Assembly: GCF_003651245.1 (NCBI RefSeq)
Contig: NZ_RAPE01000001.1
Span: 1,302,001 to 1,366,000 of the forward strand
From: Roseovarius spongiae
GTDB lineage: Bacteria; Pseudomonadota; Alphaproteobacteria; Rhodobacterales; Rhodobacteraceae
DNA: 64,000 nucleotides
Reading direction: 5' to 3'
A program made the position numbers and the translations under genes. Positions 17,044 through 25,497 of this stretch are shown here, in pieces. Numbering within the stretch: the first letter of the stretch is position 1; every line of letters starts with the position of its first letter. Below the pieces are notes generated by a model. It was not told where the DNA came from, searched no databases, and saw only the letters and a program-made list of their open reading frames with translations.

Positions 17044-17199
17044 TCACCACCCCCAAAGCAGAAGCGCGGCCGGGCCGATGACCCCCGCGATCAAGAGGAA
17101 GAACCAGTCGCCTGCGGTAAAGCTGCCGCCCTGGTTCTCCTCCTTTTCCAGTTCGCTCAGCCGGCGTTCAAGCTCGGCCGCCTCCGTTTTGTTCGTCAT
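17044..17199 (-). CDS. 51-aa single-pass membrane protein upstream of NCS1 transporter
   Basis: This short gene starts at ATG 17199 behind a very strong Shine-Dalgarno (GGGAGGAAGG, four bases before the ATG) and stops one base before the NCS1 start. Residues 5-21 form a charged amphipathic helix (TEAAELERRLSELEKEE), and residues 32-51 one hydrophobic helix (WFFLLIAGVIGPAALLLWGW). The position, ribosome binding site and helix make it a real gene. It may be a small auxiliary subunit of the transporter. I do not recognise a named family. Confidence 0.75.
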   Translation of the reverse strand: MTNKTEAAELERRLSELEKEENQGGSFTAGDWFFLLIAGVIGPAALLLWGW

Positions 17200-17250
17200 G
17201 TCCTTCCTCCCTTATTAACTGTCCGTGCTCTCCGGACTTGCGTTATCGAC

Positions 17251-18765
17251 TCAGTCCTTGGGATGCATTTCCGCATCCGCATAGGGGAACCACCAGAAAT
17301 CCTGCGCGACGCAATCCGGGTCGATCATGATCATCTTGGTCTCGCGGAACGTGTCGATTCCCTCGGGGCCAAGCTGTCGGCCCAGACCGCTCAGCTTGGA
17401 GCCGCCGAACGGGCCTGCGTCATTGTCCAGAAGCGGCGCATTGACCCAGACCATCCCGGCCTGGATTTCCTCGGTCGCGCGGATCGCCTCGCTCAGGTTG
17501 GTGGTGTAGATGTTCGAGCCCAGCCCGAAGCGGCTGTCGTTGGCGCGCATCAAGGCCTCGTCGAAATCCTTGACCCGGCAGACCGGCGCGACGGGTCCGA
17601 AGCTTTCGTTGTGAAAGATGTCCATGTCCGGCGTGCAATCGGTCAGCACGGTCGCATCGACGAACCAGCCGCGGTTGAATTCGCCCGGACGCCCGCCGCC
17701 CGTCGCCGCACGCGCGCCTGCCTCCTGGGCCTTGGCCATCAGCGCCTCGTAGCGGTCGCGCTCCTTCGAGCTGACCAGCGGCCCCATGTCCACCTTGTCG
17801 AGCCCGTTGCCGATGCGCAGCTTCTTGGTTTCTTCGACCAGCTTCTCCACGAAGGCGTCATGGATGTCCTGATGCACGTAGATCCGTTCGGCGGACACGC
17901 AGATCTGGCCGCAGTTCATATAGGCCGAAAACGCCGCCGCCCGCGCCGCCATGTCGAGCGGGGCAGAGGGCATGACGATGAACGGATCGTTCCCCGAAGT
18001 CTCGATCAGCGCCGGTTTCATCAGATCGCCACAGGTCGCGGACACGCGCCGCCCGACCGGAACGCTGCCGGTGAAGGCGACGCCATGCGTGCCGGAATGC
18101 TCGACAAGGGTGCGCCCAACGTCGCCGCCGCCGGTGACCACGTGGAACAGCCCTTCGGGCAGGTGATCGAAGGCTTCGGCGAACAGCAGCGTGGACAGCG
18201 ACGTGTATTCCGAGGGCTTGACCACGCAGGCGTTGCCCGCCGCCAGCGCCGCGCCCGCCTCCCATGCGAGCAGCACCATCGGGAAGTTGAACGGCATGAT
18301 GAACGCGACCGTGCCCAGCGGCACCTTCAGCGTGTAATGCATCTGTCCGGCCACCGCGGGTCCCATGACGCGGCCCATGTCGACGCGCCCGATCTCGGCG
18401 GAGTGGCGCAGCGAATGGATCGACCAGTTCACCTCGTCCACCGATTCCTTGTAGGGTTTGCCCATCTCGCGGGTCAGCGCCTCGGCCAGCAACGGCTTGA
18501 GCTCCTCCAGCCGGTCCGCAGTCTGGTGCAGCGCGTGCGCGCGGTCGACCGCGCTGTAGTCCTTCCACCATGTCTTCTGCGCCTTGTTCGCCTCGGCGAT
18601 GCAATCGTCGATCTCGGAGGTCGGGGTCTCGGCGATGACGCCGATCACCTCCTCGGTGGCCGGGTCGATGACGTCCTGGGTCTGGGTGGCCGCGCTGCGG
18701 GCGATGCGCCCGCCGCGGTAGATGTTTCCGCTGACCCGCTTGATATGTTCGAGAGCGTCGCTCAT
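17251..18765 (-). CDS. NAD(P)-dependent aldehyde dehydrogenase
   Basis: The 504-aa enzyme has the ALDH catalytic cysteine in NCGQICVSAERIYV, the general-base Glu in IETSGNDPF, and GSVPVGR for cofactor binding. Family members oxidise aldehydes such as succinate semialdehyde or betaine aldehyde. ATG 18765 is chosen because AGGAG lies eight bases upstream; the ATG at 18789 would overlap the preceding gene. It follows the DMGDH-type gene by 20 bases on the same strand, so it may oxidise an aldehyde made by that flavoenzyme. Confidence 0.92.
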   Translation of the reverse strand: MSDALEHIKRVSGNIYRGGRIARSAATQTQDVIDPATEEVIGVIAETPTSEIDDCIAEANKAQKTWWKDYSAVDRAHALHQTADRLEELKPLLAEALTREMGKPYKESVDEVNWSIHSLRHSAEIGRVDMGRVMGPAVAGQMHYTLKVPLGTVAFIMPFNFPMVLLAWEAGAALAAGNACVVKPSEYTSLSTLLFAEAFDHLPEGLFHVVTGGGDVGRTLVEHSGTHGVAFTGSVPVGRRVSATCGDLMKPALIETSGNDPFIVMPSAPLDMAARAAAFSAYMNCGQICVSAERIYVHQDIHDAFVEKLVEETKKLRIGNGLDKVDMGPLVSSKERDRYEALMAKAQEAGARAATGGGRPGEFNRGWFVDATVLTDCTPDMDIFHNESFGPVAPVCRVKDFDEALMRANDSRFGLGSNIYTTNLSEAIRATEEIQAGMVWVNAPLLDNDAGPFGGSKLSGLGRQLGPEGIDTFRETKMIMIDPDCVAQDFWWFPYADAEMHPKD

Positions 18766-18785
18766 TTCGTGATCTCCTGTCCGTG

Positions 18786-21227
18786 TCATGACTTGATGCG
18801 TTCGTTGCCGGGATCGTAGAACGGCCCCAGTTGCAGATGGGCGGGATAGCGCGCGCAGGCGACCTCGACCTCAAAGTCGTTGGAGGCCAGAAACTCGGCG
18901 CTCACCCCGTCCGGGCAACTGACATAGCCAAGCCCGAGCGACGCATCGACGCGGTGCCCATAGGCCCCGGACGTGACCTGCCCGACGCTCTGGCCGTCCA
19001 GTATGATCGGTTCCTCGTGATAGAGCAGCGGCGCGTTTTCGCGCCCATCCAGACGGATCTGCACGAGCCGCCGCGTCGGCTTCCCGGCCTCGCGCGCGCG
19101 CAGCAGGGCGTCGCGCCCGCGGAAATCGCGCTTTTTCCAGCCCACGGCGAAGCCGACGCCGCCCTGCATCGGCGTGTCTTCCTCGCCGATGTCATGGCCC
19201 CAGTGGCGGTACCCCTTCTCCATGCGCATGGAATTGATCGCGAAGAAACCGCCATGCTTCAGGCCGAAATCGGCCCCCGCCTCGATGATGCGCTCGAAGA
19301 CGTGCTGCGCGAAATCGGCGGGCACGTAGATCTCGTAGCCCAGTTCGCCCACGAAGGTCAGCCGGCTGATGCGCGCATTCGCATATCCCAGCGGTATCTC
19401 CCGGCTGGTGCCGAAGGGCAGGGCGGAGGCGCCCAGATCCTCGCCGCTTAGTGATTCAAGGAACGCGCGCGATTTCGGCCCCATCAGCGCCAGCATCGGC
19501 AGCCCGGCGGTGATGTCGCTCGCGAAGGCGTGCGCGCCCTCGGGGATGGAGCGGCTGAGCCAGCTGAAATCGCGGGTCTGCCCGCCCGCCACGGTCACGA
19601 TCATGAAGGAGGTCTCGGAGAGCCGCGTGACGGTCACGTCCGCCTCGATCCCGCCCCGGTCGTTGAGCCACTGGGTATAGACCACCTTGCCCACCGGCAC
19701 GTCGCATTCGGCCGCCGAGACATGATTGAGCACGCCAAGCGCATCCCGCCCGTCAAGCCGGAACTTCGCGAAACAGCTCTGGTCGAACAGCGTGACGTTC
19801 GCGGCCGTGTTGAGGCACTCCGCGCGCGTGTCCGCGAACCAACTCTGATGCCCGTAGGAATATCCGATCTCGGTGCTGCGCCCCTCGCCGGCGAAGAAGC
19901 CGGGCCGCTCCCATCCGGCGGATTCGGTCATTGACGCGCCGAGACCCAGCAACCGGTCATGAAACGGGCTGCGCCGAACGCCCCGCGCGGTGGCGTATTG
20001 CCGGTTCGGCCAGTGCATGTCGAACAGCAGGCCAAGCGTTTCCCTGGTGCGGTCGAACAGGTAGCTTTTGTTCGACTGGAAGGGCTGCATCCGGCGTATG
20101 TCCACATCCGCCAACTCGCCCGGCGGGTGGCCATCGTGGATCCAGTCCGCCAGCGCCTTGCCCACCCCGCCCGAGGACAGGATGCCGACCGAGTTGAAGC
20201 CGCAGGCGCAGAACAGGCCCTTGACCTCGGGCGTTTCGCCCAGGAGGTAACGATCGTCGGGGGTAAAGCTCTCGGGGCCGTTGAAGAACAGCTGAATGCC
20301 GGCATCCGCCAGCGCGGGGACGCGTTTCACCGCCTGGTCGAGGATCGGTTCGAAATGATCGAAATCCTCGGGCAGGCTGTCAAAGCAGAAATCCTCGGAG
20401 ATGCCATTCATGCCCCAGGGTTTCGCCTCGGGCTCGAAACAGCCCAGCAGCAGCTTGCCCGCGTCCTCCTTGTAGTAGGAACATTCATCCGCGCAGAACA
20501 GCACGGGCAGGTCGCGGCGCAGCCCTGCGATCGGCTCGGTCACGATATAGAAATGCTCCGCCGCGTGCAGCGGCAGGGAGACGCCGATCTCGGCGGCAAG
20601 GTCGCGCGACCACATGCCGCCGGCGATCACCACCTTCTTCGCGCGGATATCGCCATCGGCAAGGCGTACGCCGATGACGCTGCCGTTTTCGGTCAGGATC
20701 CGCTCGACCTTGGTGTTCTCGAGGATCCGCACGCCCTTCTGCCGCGCCCCCTTGGCCATGGCATGCGTGACGTCTGCGGGGTTGACTTGTCCGTCCCGGG
20801 GCATCCAGATCGCCCCGGCAAGGTCCGAAGTTTCGACCCCCGGCCAGCGTTCGGCGGTCTCGCCGGGCGTGATGACGTGGCTCTCCAGCCCGAAATTGCG
20901 GGCCATCGACGCACCGCGCTTCAGTTCCTCGAACCGCGCCTCGGTCTTGGCCAGCCGCAGCGATCCGTTCTGGCGAAACCCGGTGGCCTGCCCGGTCTCC
21001 GCCTCGAGCGAGGTGAACAGTTCTCCGGTGTACTTGGCGAGCTCGGTCATGTTGCGCGTGGCGCGCAACTGCGTGACGAGCCCGGCGGCATGCCACGTGG
21101 TGCCGCAGGTCAGTTGCTTGCGTTCGCAGAGCACGACATCGGTGATCCCGATCTTCGCCAGGTGATAGGCGATCGCGCAGCCCGCGACGCCCCCGCCGAC
21201 GATGACGACCTCGGCCTGTTCCGACAT
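18786..21227 (-). CDS. DMGDH/sarcosine-dehydrogenase-type FAD oxidoreductase with aminomethyltransferase domain
   Basis: The 813-aa protein has an N-terminal DAO domain with GGGVAGCAIAYHLAKIG (residues about 10-26) and a Rossmann partner, a linker around 370-430, then a GcvT-like folate-binding half (about 440-810). Such enzymes oxidatively demethylate N-methyl amines such as dimethylglycine and pass the C1 unit to tetrahydrofolate. TCGTTWHAAGLVTQLR is the family's flavin-attachment region, in which His is the usual covalent FAD ligand. It starts the minus-strand operon and is divergent from an XRE-cupin regulator. The exact amine is not determined. Confidence 0.9.
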   Translation of the reverse strand: MSEQAEVVIVGGGVAGCAIAYHLAKIGITDVVLCERKQLTCGTTWHAAGLVTQLRATRNMTELAKYTGELFTSLEAETGQATGFRQNGSLRLAKTEARFEELKRGASMARNFGLESHVITPGETAERWPGVETSDLAGAIWMPRDGQVNPADVTHAMAKGARQKGVRILENTKVERILTENGSVIGVRLADGDIRAKKVVIAGGMWSRDLAAEIGVSLPLHAAEHFYIVTEPIAGLRRDLPVLFCADECSYYKEDAGKLLLGCFEPEAKPWGMNGISEDFCFDSLPEDFDHFEPILDQAVKRVPALADAGIQLFFNGPESFTPDDRYLLGETPEVKGLFCACGFNSVGILSSGGVGKALADWIHDGHPPGELADVDIRRMQPFQSNKSYLFDRTRETLGLLFDMHWPNRQYATARGVRRSPFHDRLLGLGASMTESAGWERPGFFAGEGRSTEIGYSYGHQSWFADTRAECLNTAANVTLFDQSCFAKFRLDGRDALGVLNHVSAAECDVPVGKVVYTQWLNDRGGIEADVTVTRLSETSFMIVTVAGGQTRDFSWLSRSIPEGAHAFASDITAGLPMLALMGPKSRAFLESLSGEDLGASALPFGTSREIPLGYANARISRLTFVGELGYEIYVPADFAQHVFERIIEAGADFGLKHGGFFAINSMRMEKGYRHWGHDIGEEDTPMQGGVGFAVGWKKRDFRGRDALLRAREAGKPTRRLVQIRLDGRENAPLLYHEEPIILDGQSVGQVTSGAYGHRVDASLGLGYVSCPDGVSAEFLASNDFEVEVACARYPAHLQLGPFYDPGNERIKS

Positions 21228-21270
21228 CTAGAAACTCCCCCTCACTTGGGGACGACATTCTTGGCTTAAA

Positions 21271-21309
21271 TGAATTTTGTCAAATAAAAATTCACTCGAG
21301 CGAATTTTT
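21271..21309. promoter_or_regulatory. operator-like array of three alternating half-sites
   Basis: In the 146-base divergent gap, TGAATTTT (21271-21278), AAAAATTC (21286-21293) and GAATTTTT (21302-21309) alternate in orientation. The last two form a near-perfect 24-bp palindrome centred on CTCGAG with a single mismatched pair; the first two also form an inverted repeat. It is a strong candidate for autoregulatory binding of the adjacent XRE-cupin regulator. Confidence 0.65.
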
Positions 21310-21373
21310 GCGCCATACTTTACCCGGCGCAGGGCGCGCGCTAACTAGTATATTGACCAGACGGAGACGACAC

Positions 21374-22021
21374 ATGGATGACATCGCCCGGCTATCGCGC
21401 TCAGCTCATCTGCGGGGGCCGGTCGAGGACGATCCGATCACCGATCTTGGCAAGGTGCTCGACGCGGGCGCGTCGGTAGGCAAGGAAATCAAGGATCTGC
21501 GCAAGGCAAGCGATGTCACGCTGGCGCAGTTGTCGCGCGCCACGGGGTTGTCGCAGGGCTATCTCAGCCAGGTGGAGCGCGGCATTTCCTCGCCCTCGGT
21601 CAAGGCGCTGCACACGATCAGCCGGGCGCTCGGCGTCAATATCTCGTGGTTCTTCCGTCCCGTTTCGGACCCCAACGACGTGCTGAACGAATATATCGTG
21701 CGCAAGGGCAATCACCGGATGATCCGCTTCGCCAACGGCATCACGGACGAACTGCTTTCGCCCAACCTCGCGCGCGGGATCGAACTGCTGCGCTGCACCT
21801 TCCCGCCCGGATCGCAAAGCGGCAAGGAAGCCTATGAACACAAGGGCGAGGAGGCGGGATTCGTCGTCGCCGGGCGGCTGACGCTCTGGCTCGAGGGGCG
21901 GCGGATCGAGCTTGAGACCGGCGACAGCTTCGCGTTCGAGAGCACCCTGCCGCACCGCTACGCCAACGAGGGCGACGAGGAGGCGGTGATCATCTGGTCG
22001 ATCTCGCCGCCGTCCTACTGA
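21374..22021 (+). CDS. XRE-family regulator with C-terminal cupin domain
   Basis: The 215-aa protein has an HTH_3 domain (residues about 37-92: IKDLRKASDVTLAQLSRATGLSQGYLSQVERG) and a cupin sensor near 140-215 (EEAGFVVAGRLTLWLEG, LPHRYANEGDEEAVIIW). Such regulators commonly control amine or polyamine catabolism, for example PuuR types. It is divergent from the DMGDH-type operon, with the palindromic array between them. ATG 21374 fits the family N terminus. Confidence 0.9.
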   Translation: MDDIARLSRSAHLRGPVEDDPITDLGKVLDAGASVGKEIKDLRKASDVTLAQLSRATGLSQGYLSQVERGISSPSVKALHTISRALGVNISWFFRPVSDPNDVLNEYIVRKGNHRMIRFANGITDELLSPNLARGIELLRCTFPPGSQSGKEAYEHKGEEAGFVVAGRLTLWLEGRRIELETGDSFAFESTLPHRYANEGDEEAVIIWSISPPSY

Positions 22022-22027
22022 GCCGGA

Positions 22028-22876
22028 TCACTTGGCCCGGTTCACCGCCGCGCGCAGCCAGCCCGAGATGAACTCGGCCACCAGCACCATCGCGATGATC
22101 GACAGGATGATCGCGCCCACGCGCAGATTCTCGAGCTGCTGCACGTTGCGCTTGAGATACCAGCCCATGCCGCCGCCGCCGAAGAAGCCCACCACCGTCG
22201 CCGCGCGGAACGCCACGTCCCAGGTGTAGATCGCGATTCCGGTAAAGGCGACGCGCACCTGCGGCACCACGGCGAACAGGAACACCTGCAATGAGTTGGC
22301 GCCGGTCGCGCGCATCGCCTCGACCGGGCCCATGTCCACCGCCTCGATCTCGTCCGAGAAGAGCTTGCCAGCGAAACCGATGCAGAACATGGTGAGCGCG
22401 CTCACCCCCGCCAGCATGCCAAAGCCCAGCACCGACACGAAAAGGATCGTCCAGATCGTTTCGTGGATGGCGCGCGCGGAAATGACTCCGAGCCGGCCCA
22501 GCGGGAACAGGACGCGCCGATGCGGCGAGACGTTCCAGGCCGAGAACCACGCCAGCGGGATCGCCAGCGCCACGCCCGCCATGCCGCCAAGGAACGACAT
22601 CTGCAGCGTGTCGAGGATCGAGGCGAGGTAGCCCGCGTCCAGCACATAGGCGATGTCGGGCGGATAGAAGCGGGTGCCGATCACCCCGAGAAGCCCGCCG
22701 AGCGCGCCGAACAGCAGCCCGATATCGACGTTCATGAACGCCATCGAGTAGCCGAGGAACACGATGATCGCCAGCACAGCGCCAAAGCGCCAGAGCGATT
22801 CGGGAAAGCGGTAGCGCGACCAGGTCTTGGGCGCTTGGCTTCGCTGGATGCGGCCGGCGTGTTCGGTCATGGCCAT
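22028..22876 (-). CDS. phnE: phosphonate-type ABC transporter permease (distal PhnE)
   Basis: The 282-aa membrane protein has PhnE-like features: a run of helices and the coupling loop VEAMRATGANSLQVFLFAVVPQV. It is the last gene of a phnD-phnC-phnE-phnE cluster and starts four bases after the other permease stops. Two distinct PhnE subunits forming a heterodimer are common in alphaproteobacteria. It converges on the XRE-cupin gene with six bases between the stops. Confidence 0.9.
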   Translation of the reverse strand: MAMTEHAGRIQRSQAPKTWSRYRFPESLWRFGAVLAIIVFLGYSMAFMNVDIGLLFGALGGLLGVIGTRFYPPDIAYVLDAGYLASILDTLQMSFLGGMAGVALAIPLAWFSAWNVSPHRRVLFPLGRLGVISARAIHETIWTILFVSVLGFGMLAGVSALTMFCIGFAGKLFSDEIEAVDMGPVEAMRATGANSLQVFLFAVVPQVRVAFTGIAIYTWDVAFRAATVVGFFGGGGMGWYLKRNVQQLENLRVGAIILSIIAMVLVAEFISGWLRAAVNRAK

Positions 22877-22880
22877 CCCC

Positions 22881-23702
22881 TCAGATCACGGCTTTGCGCA
22901 GGTAATGCGAGATGATCTCGCCCAGGATGATCAGCATCAGGATGGCGAGGATAACCATGCTCACCCCGCCATAGTTGAAGCTGTTCATCTGGCGGAAGAA
23001 CAACAGCCCGAGGCCCCCGGCGCCGACAAGGCCCATGACCGCGGAGCGGCGGATGTTGATGTCCCATTCAAAGATTATCGTGGCCAGCACCACCGGGTAG
23101 ATCTGCGGCAGGATGCCGTAATACATCACCTGGAACTGGTTGCCCCCGGTGGCGCGGATCGCCTCCACCGGCTTGGCGTCGATGTTCTCGATCGCCTCGG
23201 CGGTGATCTTGGAGATGAACCCGACCGAGCGCATGGCGATGGCGAGGATGCCGGGCAGGGCGCCAAGGCCCACCGCGCTCACGAAGATGAGCGCCCAGAC
23301 GATCTCGTGGACCGACCGGCTCAGGACCATGAGGAAGCGCCCCACTGGATAGAGGATCGTCTTGCTCGGGGTGACGTTCGCCGCGCCCAGCCACGCCACC
23401 GGCAGCGAAAAGAAACAGCCCAGCACGGTGCCGACGCTGGCCATCATGAAGGTCTCTATCGTCGGCCTGACCAGTTCGGGCAGCAATCCGAGGTCGAGCT
23501 GCATGTAACGCCCGATCGAGGCCAGAACGCCGCTGCGTCCGCCGACGCGCGACCAGTCGGTATCGGCGATGATCGTGCCATGCGCGCACCACGCCGCGAA
23601 GACGAGCACGCCGGTCCAGATCAGCGCCTGCTTCATCTGCCGCTTCCGGCGCAGGGTGGTCTGCGCGCCCAGCCCGGCGATATGGGTGTCGGTCGCACTC
23701 AT
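22881..23702 (-). CDS. phnE: phosphonate-type ABC transporter permease (proximal PhnE)
   Basis: The 273-aa permease has the same architecture as the following gene and the coupling loop VEAIRATGGNQFQVMYYGILPQI. An N-terminal cytosolic stretch of about 25 residues precedes the first helix (ALIWTGVLVFAAWC). It is separated from phnC by three bases, so it is in the same transcript. Confidence 0.9.
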   Translation of the reverse strand: MSATDTHIAGLGAQTTLRRKRQMKQALIWTGVLVFAAWCAHGTIIADTDWSRVGGRSGVLASIGRYMQLDLGLLPELVRPTIETFMMASVGTVLGCFFSLPVAWLGAANVTPSKTILYPVGRFLMVLSRSVHEIVWALIFVSAVGLGALPGILAIAMRSVGFISKITAEAIENIDAKPVEAIRATGGNQFQVMYYGILPQIYPVVLATIIFEWDINIRRSAVMGLVGAGGLGLLFFRQMNSFNYGGVSMVILAILMLIILGEIISHYLRKAVI

Positions 23703-23705
23703 GGC

Positions 23706-24458
23706 TCAGAGCACCTCCATCGCGTAGATTTCCTCGAGGTCGCGATCGCGCAGGGTGGCGGTTTCGCCGTCGAACTTCTTCACCCCGTCCTGCAAGCCAA
23801 CGATCCGGTTGCAGAATTCCTTGGCGAGCTGCACGTCGTGGATGTTGCACAGCGCCGGAACGCCCAGTTCCTTGGCGATGCCCATGATGAGTGCCATCAC
23901 CTCGCGGCTGATCTTGGGGTCGAGCGCCGATGTGGGTTCGTCCAGCAGCAAGAGCTTGGGCGTCTGCATCAGCGCGCGGGCGATCCCGACCCGCTGACGC
24001 TGCCCGCCCGATAGCGCGTCCGCGCGCTTGTCGACGTGATCCGTCAGGCCCACGCGGTCGAGATAGTATAGCGCCTTCTCGATGTCCTTCTTCGGGAAAT
24101 GGCGGAACAGGCTGCGCAGGTTGCCGGTATAGCCCAACCGCCCCGAAAGAACGTTATCCATCACCGACATGCGGTTGATGAGATTGAATTCCTGAAAGAT
24201 CATCCCGACGTTGCGCCGCAGCCGGCGCAGCTCGCTCGGGCGCAGCGCGCGCACGTCCTCGCCCAGCAGGACGATCTCGCCGCCCGTGGGTTCCACCAAC
24301 CGGTTGATGCAGCGGATCAGCGTCGATTTGCCCGCGCCGCTCGGGCCGATCATGGCAAGGAAATCATCGCTTTGCAGCTCAAAGCTGATCCCCTTCAGGA
24401 TCTCGGGCCCATTGGCCGAGTAGCGCACGCGCAGGTCTTTGACGGACAACACGGACAT
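23706..24458 (-). CDS. phnC: phosphonate-type ABC transporter ATPase
   Basis: The 250-aa ATPase has Walker A GPSGAGKST, Q-loop MIFQEFNLI, signature LSGGQRQRVGIARAL, Walker [14 protein letters not shown] and the H-loop NIHDV. RLGYTGNLRSLFRHF is typical of PhnC. It is preceded by phnD and a perfect hairpin. No C-P lyase genes are in the window, so the imported phosphonate or phosphate ester must be processed elsewhere or by the adjacent dehydrogenase. Confidence 0.92.
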   Translation of the reverse strand: MSVLSVKDLRVRYSANGPEILKGISFELQSDDFLAMIGPSGAGKSTLIRCINRLVEPTGGEIVLLGEDVRALRPSELRRLRRNVGMIFQEFNLINRMSVMDNVLSGRLGYTGNLRSLFRHFPKKDIEKALYYLDRVGLTDHVDKRADALSGGQRQRVGIARALMQTPKLLLLDEPTSALDPKISREVMALIMGIAKELGVPALCNIHDVQLAKEFCNRIVGLQDGVKKFDGETATLRDRDLEEIYAMEVL

Positions 24459-24480
24459 AAGCGGTCTCTCTCCCCTCGCG

Positions 24481-24506
24481 CTCGTCCCCGCGATCGCGGG
24501 GACGAG
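24481..24506 (-). promoter_or_regulatory. perfect 26-bp GC-rich palindrome between phnD and phnC
   Basis: Arms CTCGTCCCCGC and GCGGGGACGAG flank GATC, so the whole segment is self-complementary. It lies just after the phnD stop. There is no T-run on the coding strand. It is one of four such elements behind binding-protein genes in this window. Confidence 0.7.
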
Positions 24507-24518
24507 GCGGCCGTTGGC

Positions 24519-25421
24519 TTACTTGGCTTCCTTCGCGGCCTTCAGGTCGCGGATGATGTCGTAATCGGAATCCTCCATCCGCACGAACTTGCTGGCGTTG
24601 ACGTTCTCCAGATACGTGCGCCCCTCCTCGGTGTCCCCCAGCGTCAGGAACGCATCGCGGATCTTGTCCACCAGCTCATCGCAGAGCCGCCCATCGACCA
24701 CGAAAGGATCCTGCGGGATCACCGGCGAGGTCCACAGAACCGTGTAGTCATCCATCGTCGCAAGGTCGCGGTCGATCACGTTGTCGATCCGGTGCGTCGC
24801 GACGAAGGCCGCGTCGACCTGCCCCTCGAGCACGGCGACCGCGCTCAGGTCATGCCCGCCGGTATAGACCACGCGGCTGAAGAAATCCTCGAGATCCTTG
24901 CCGATCACCTTGGTGAAGGCCACCCGCGGCAGCAGGTTGCCCGAGGTGCTGGCCGGGTCGGTCAGCCCGATCACCGTGCCCTCGAGGTCGTCCACGGACT
25001 CATATCCCGAATCCGAACGCGCCACGAGGATCGCCTTGTAGCCCGGCCCTTCCTCCTGGAAATGGCCCTTGTGCTTGGCGTAGGTGACGATCACCTCCAG
25101 TTCGGGGTCCTTCTCCTGCGCGATCACGTAGGAATAGGGGCCGTGCATCCCGAGATCGACGAACCCGCCCAGCATCGCCTCGACCACCGAGGCGTAGGAG
25201 GTGGGCAGGAAGAACTCCACGTTCTTGTCGGTGGCCTTCTTGATCTGGTTGACCAGCGGCTGGTAGAGCGACAGCTCCTGGGTGGTCTCCTCGGTCGGGA
25301 TCATCGAGAACCGCAGGACCTCGGGGTCGCGGCATTCGTCGGCCGAGGCGCTCGCGCCCATCGCCATCAGCCCGAGGCACAGCGCCCCGGCGGCGGTCTT
25401 GAACTTGGTTGGTCTGGTCAT
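24519..25421 (-). CDS. phnD: phosphonate-type ABC transporter substrate-binding protein
   Basis: The 300-aa protein has a Sec signal peptide ending ASA before DECRDPEVLRFSMIPTEE. The PhnD-like fold is indicated by FSMIPTEETTQ, a VEFFLPTSYASVVEAM stretch and DLGMHGPYSYVIA. It is a periplasmic receptor for phosphonates or phosphorylated small molecules. It lies 76 bases after the iron alcohol dehydrogenase gene and is probably cotranscribed with it. Confidence 0.9.
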   Translation of the reverse strand: MTRPTKFKTAAGALCLGLMAMGASASADECRDPEVLRFSMIPTEETTQELSLYQPLVNQIKKATDKNVEFFLPTSYASVVEAMLGGFVDLGMHGPYSYVIAQEKDPELEVIVTYAKHKGHFQEEGPGYKAILVARSDSGYESVDDLEGTVIGLTDPASTSGNLLPRVAFTKVIGKDLEDFFSRVVYTGGHDLSAVAVLEGQVDAAFVATHRIDNVIDRDLATMDDYTVLWTSPVIPQDPFVVDGRLCDELVDKIRDAFLTLGDTEEGRTYLENVNASKFVRMEDSDYDIIRDLKAAKEAK

Positions 25422-25497
25422 TTCTCTCTCCCATGTTTTGAGGTTGCGGGCCGGCTTGGCTGCGGCCTCTTTATGGATGCGCGCGGCATCGATTGCA

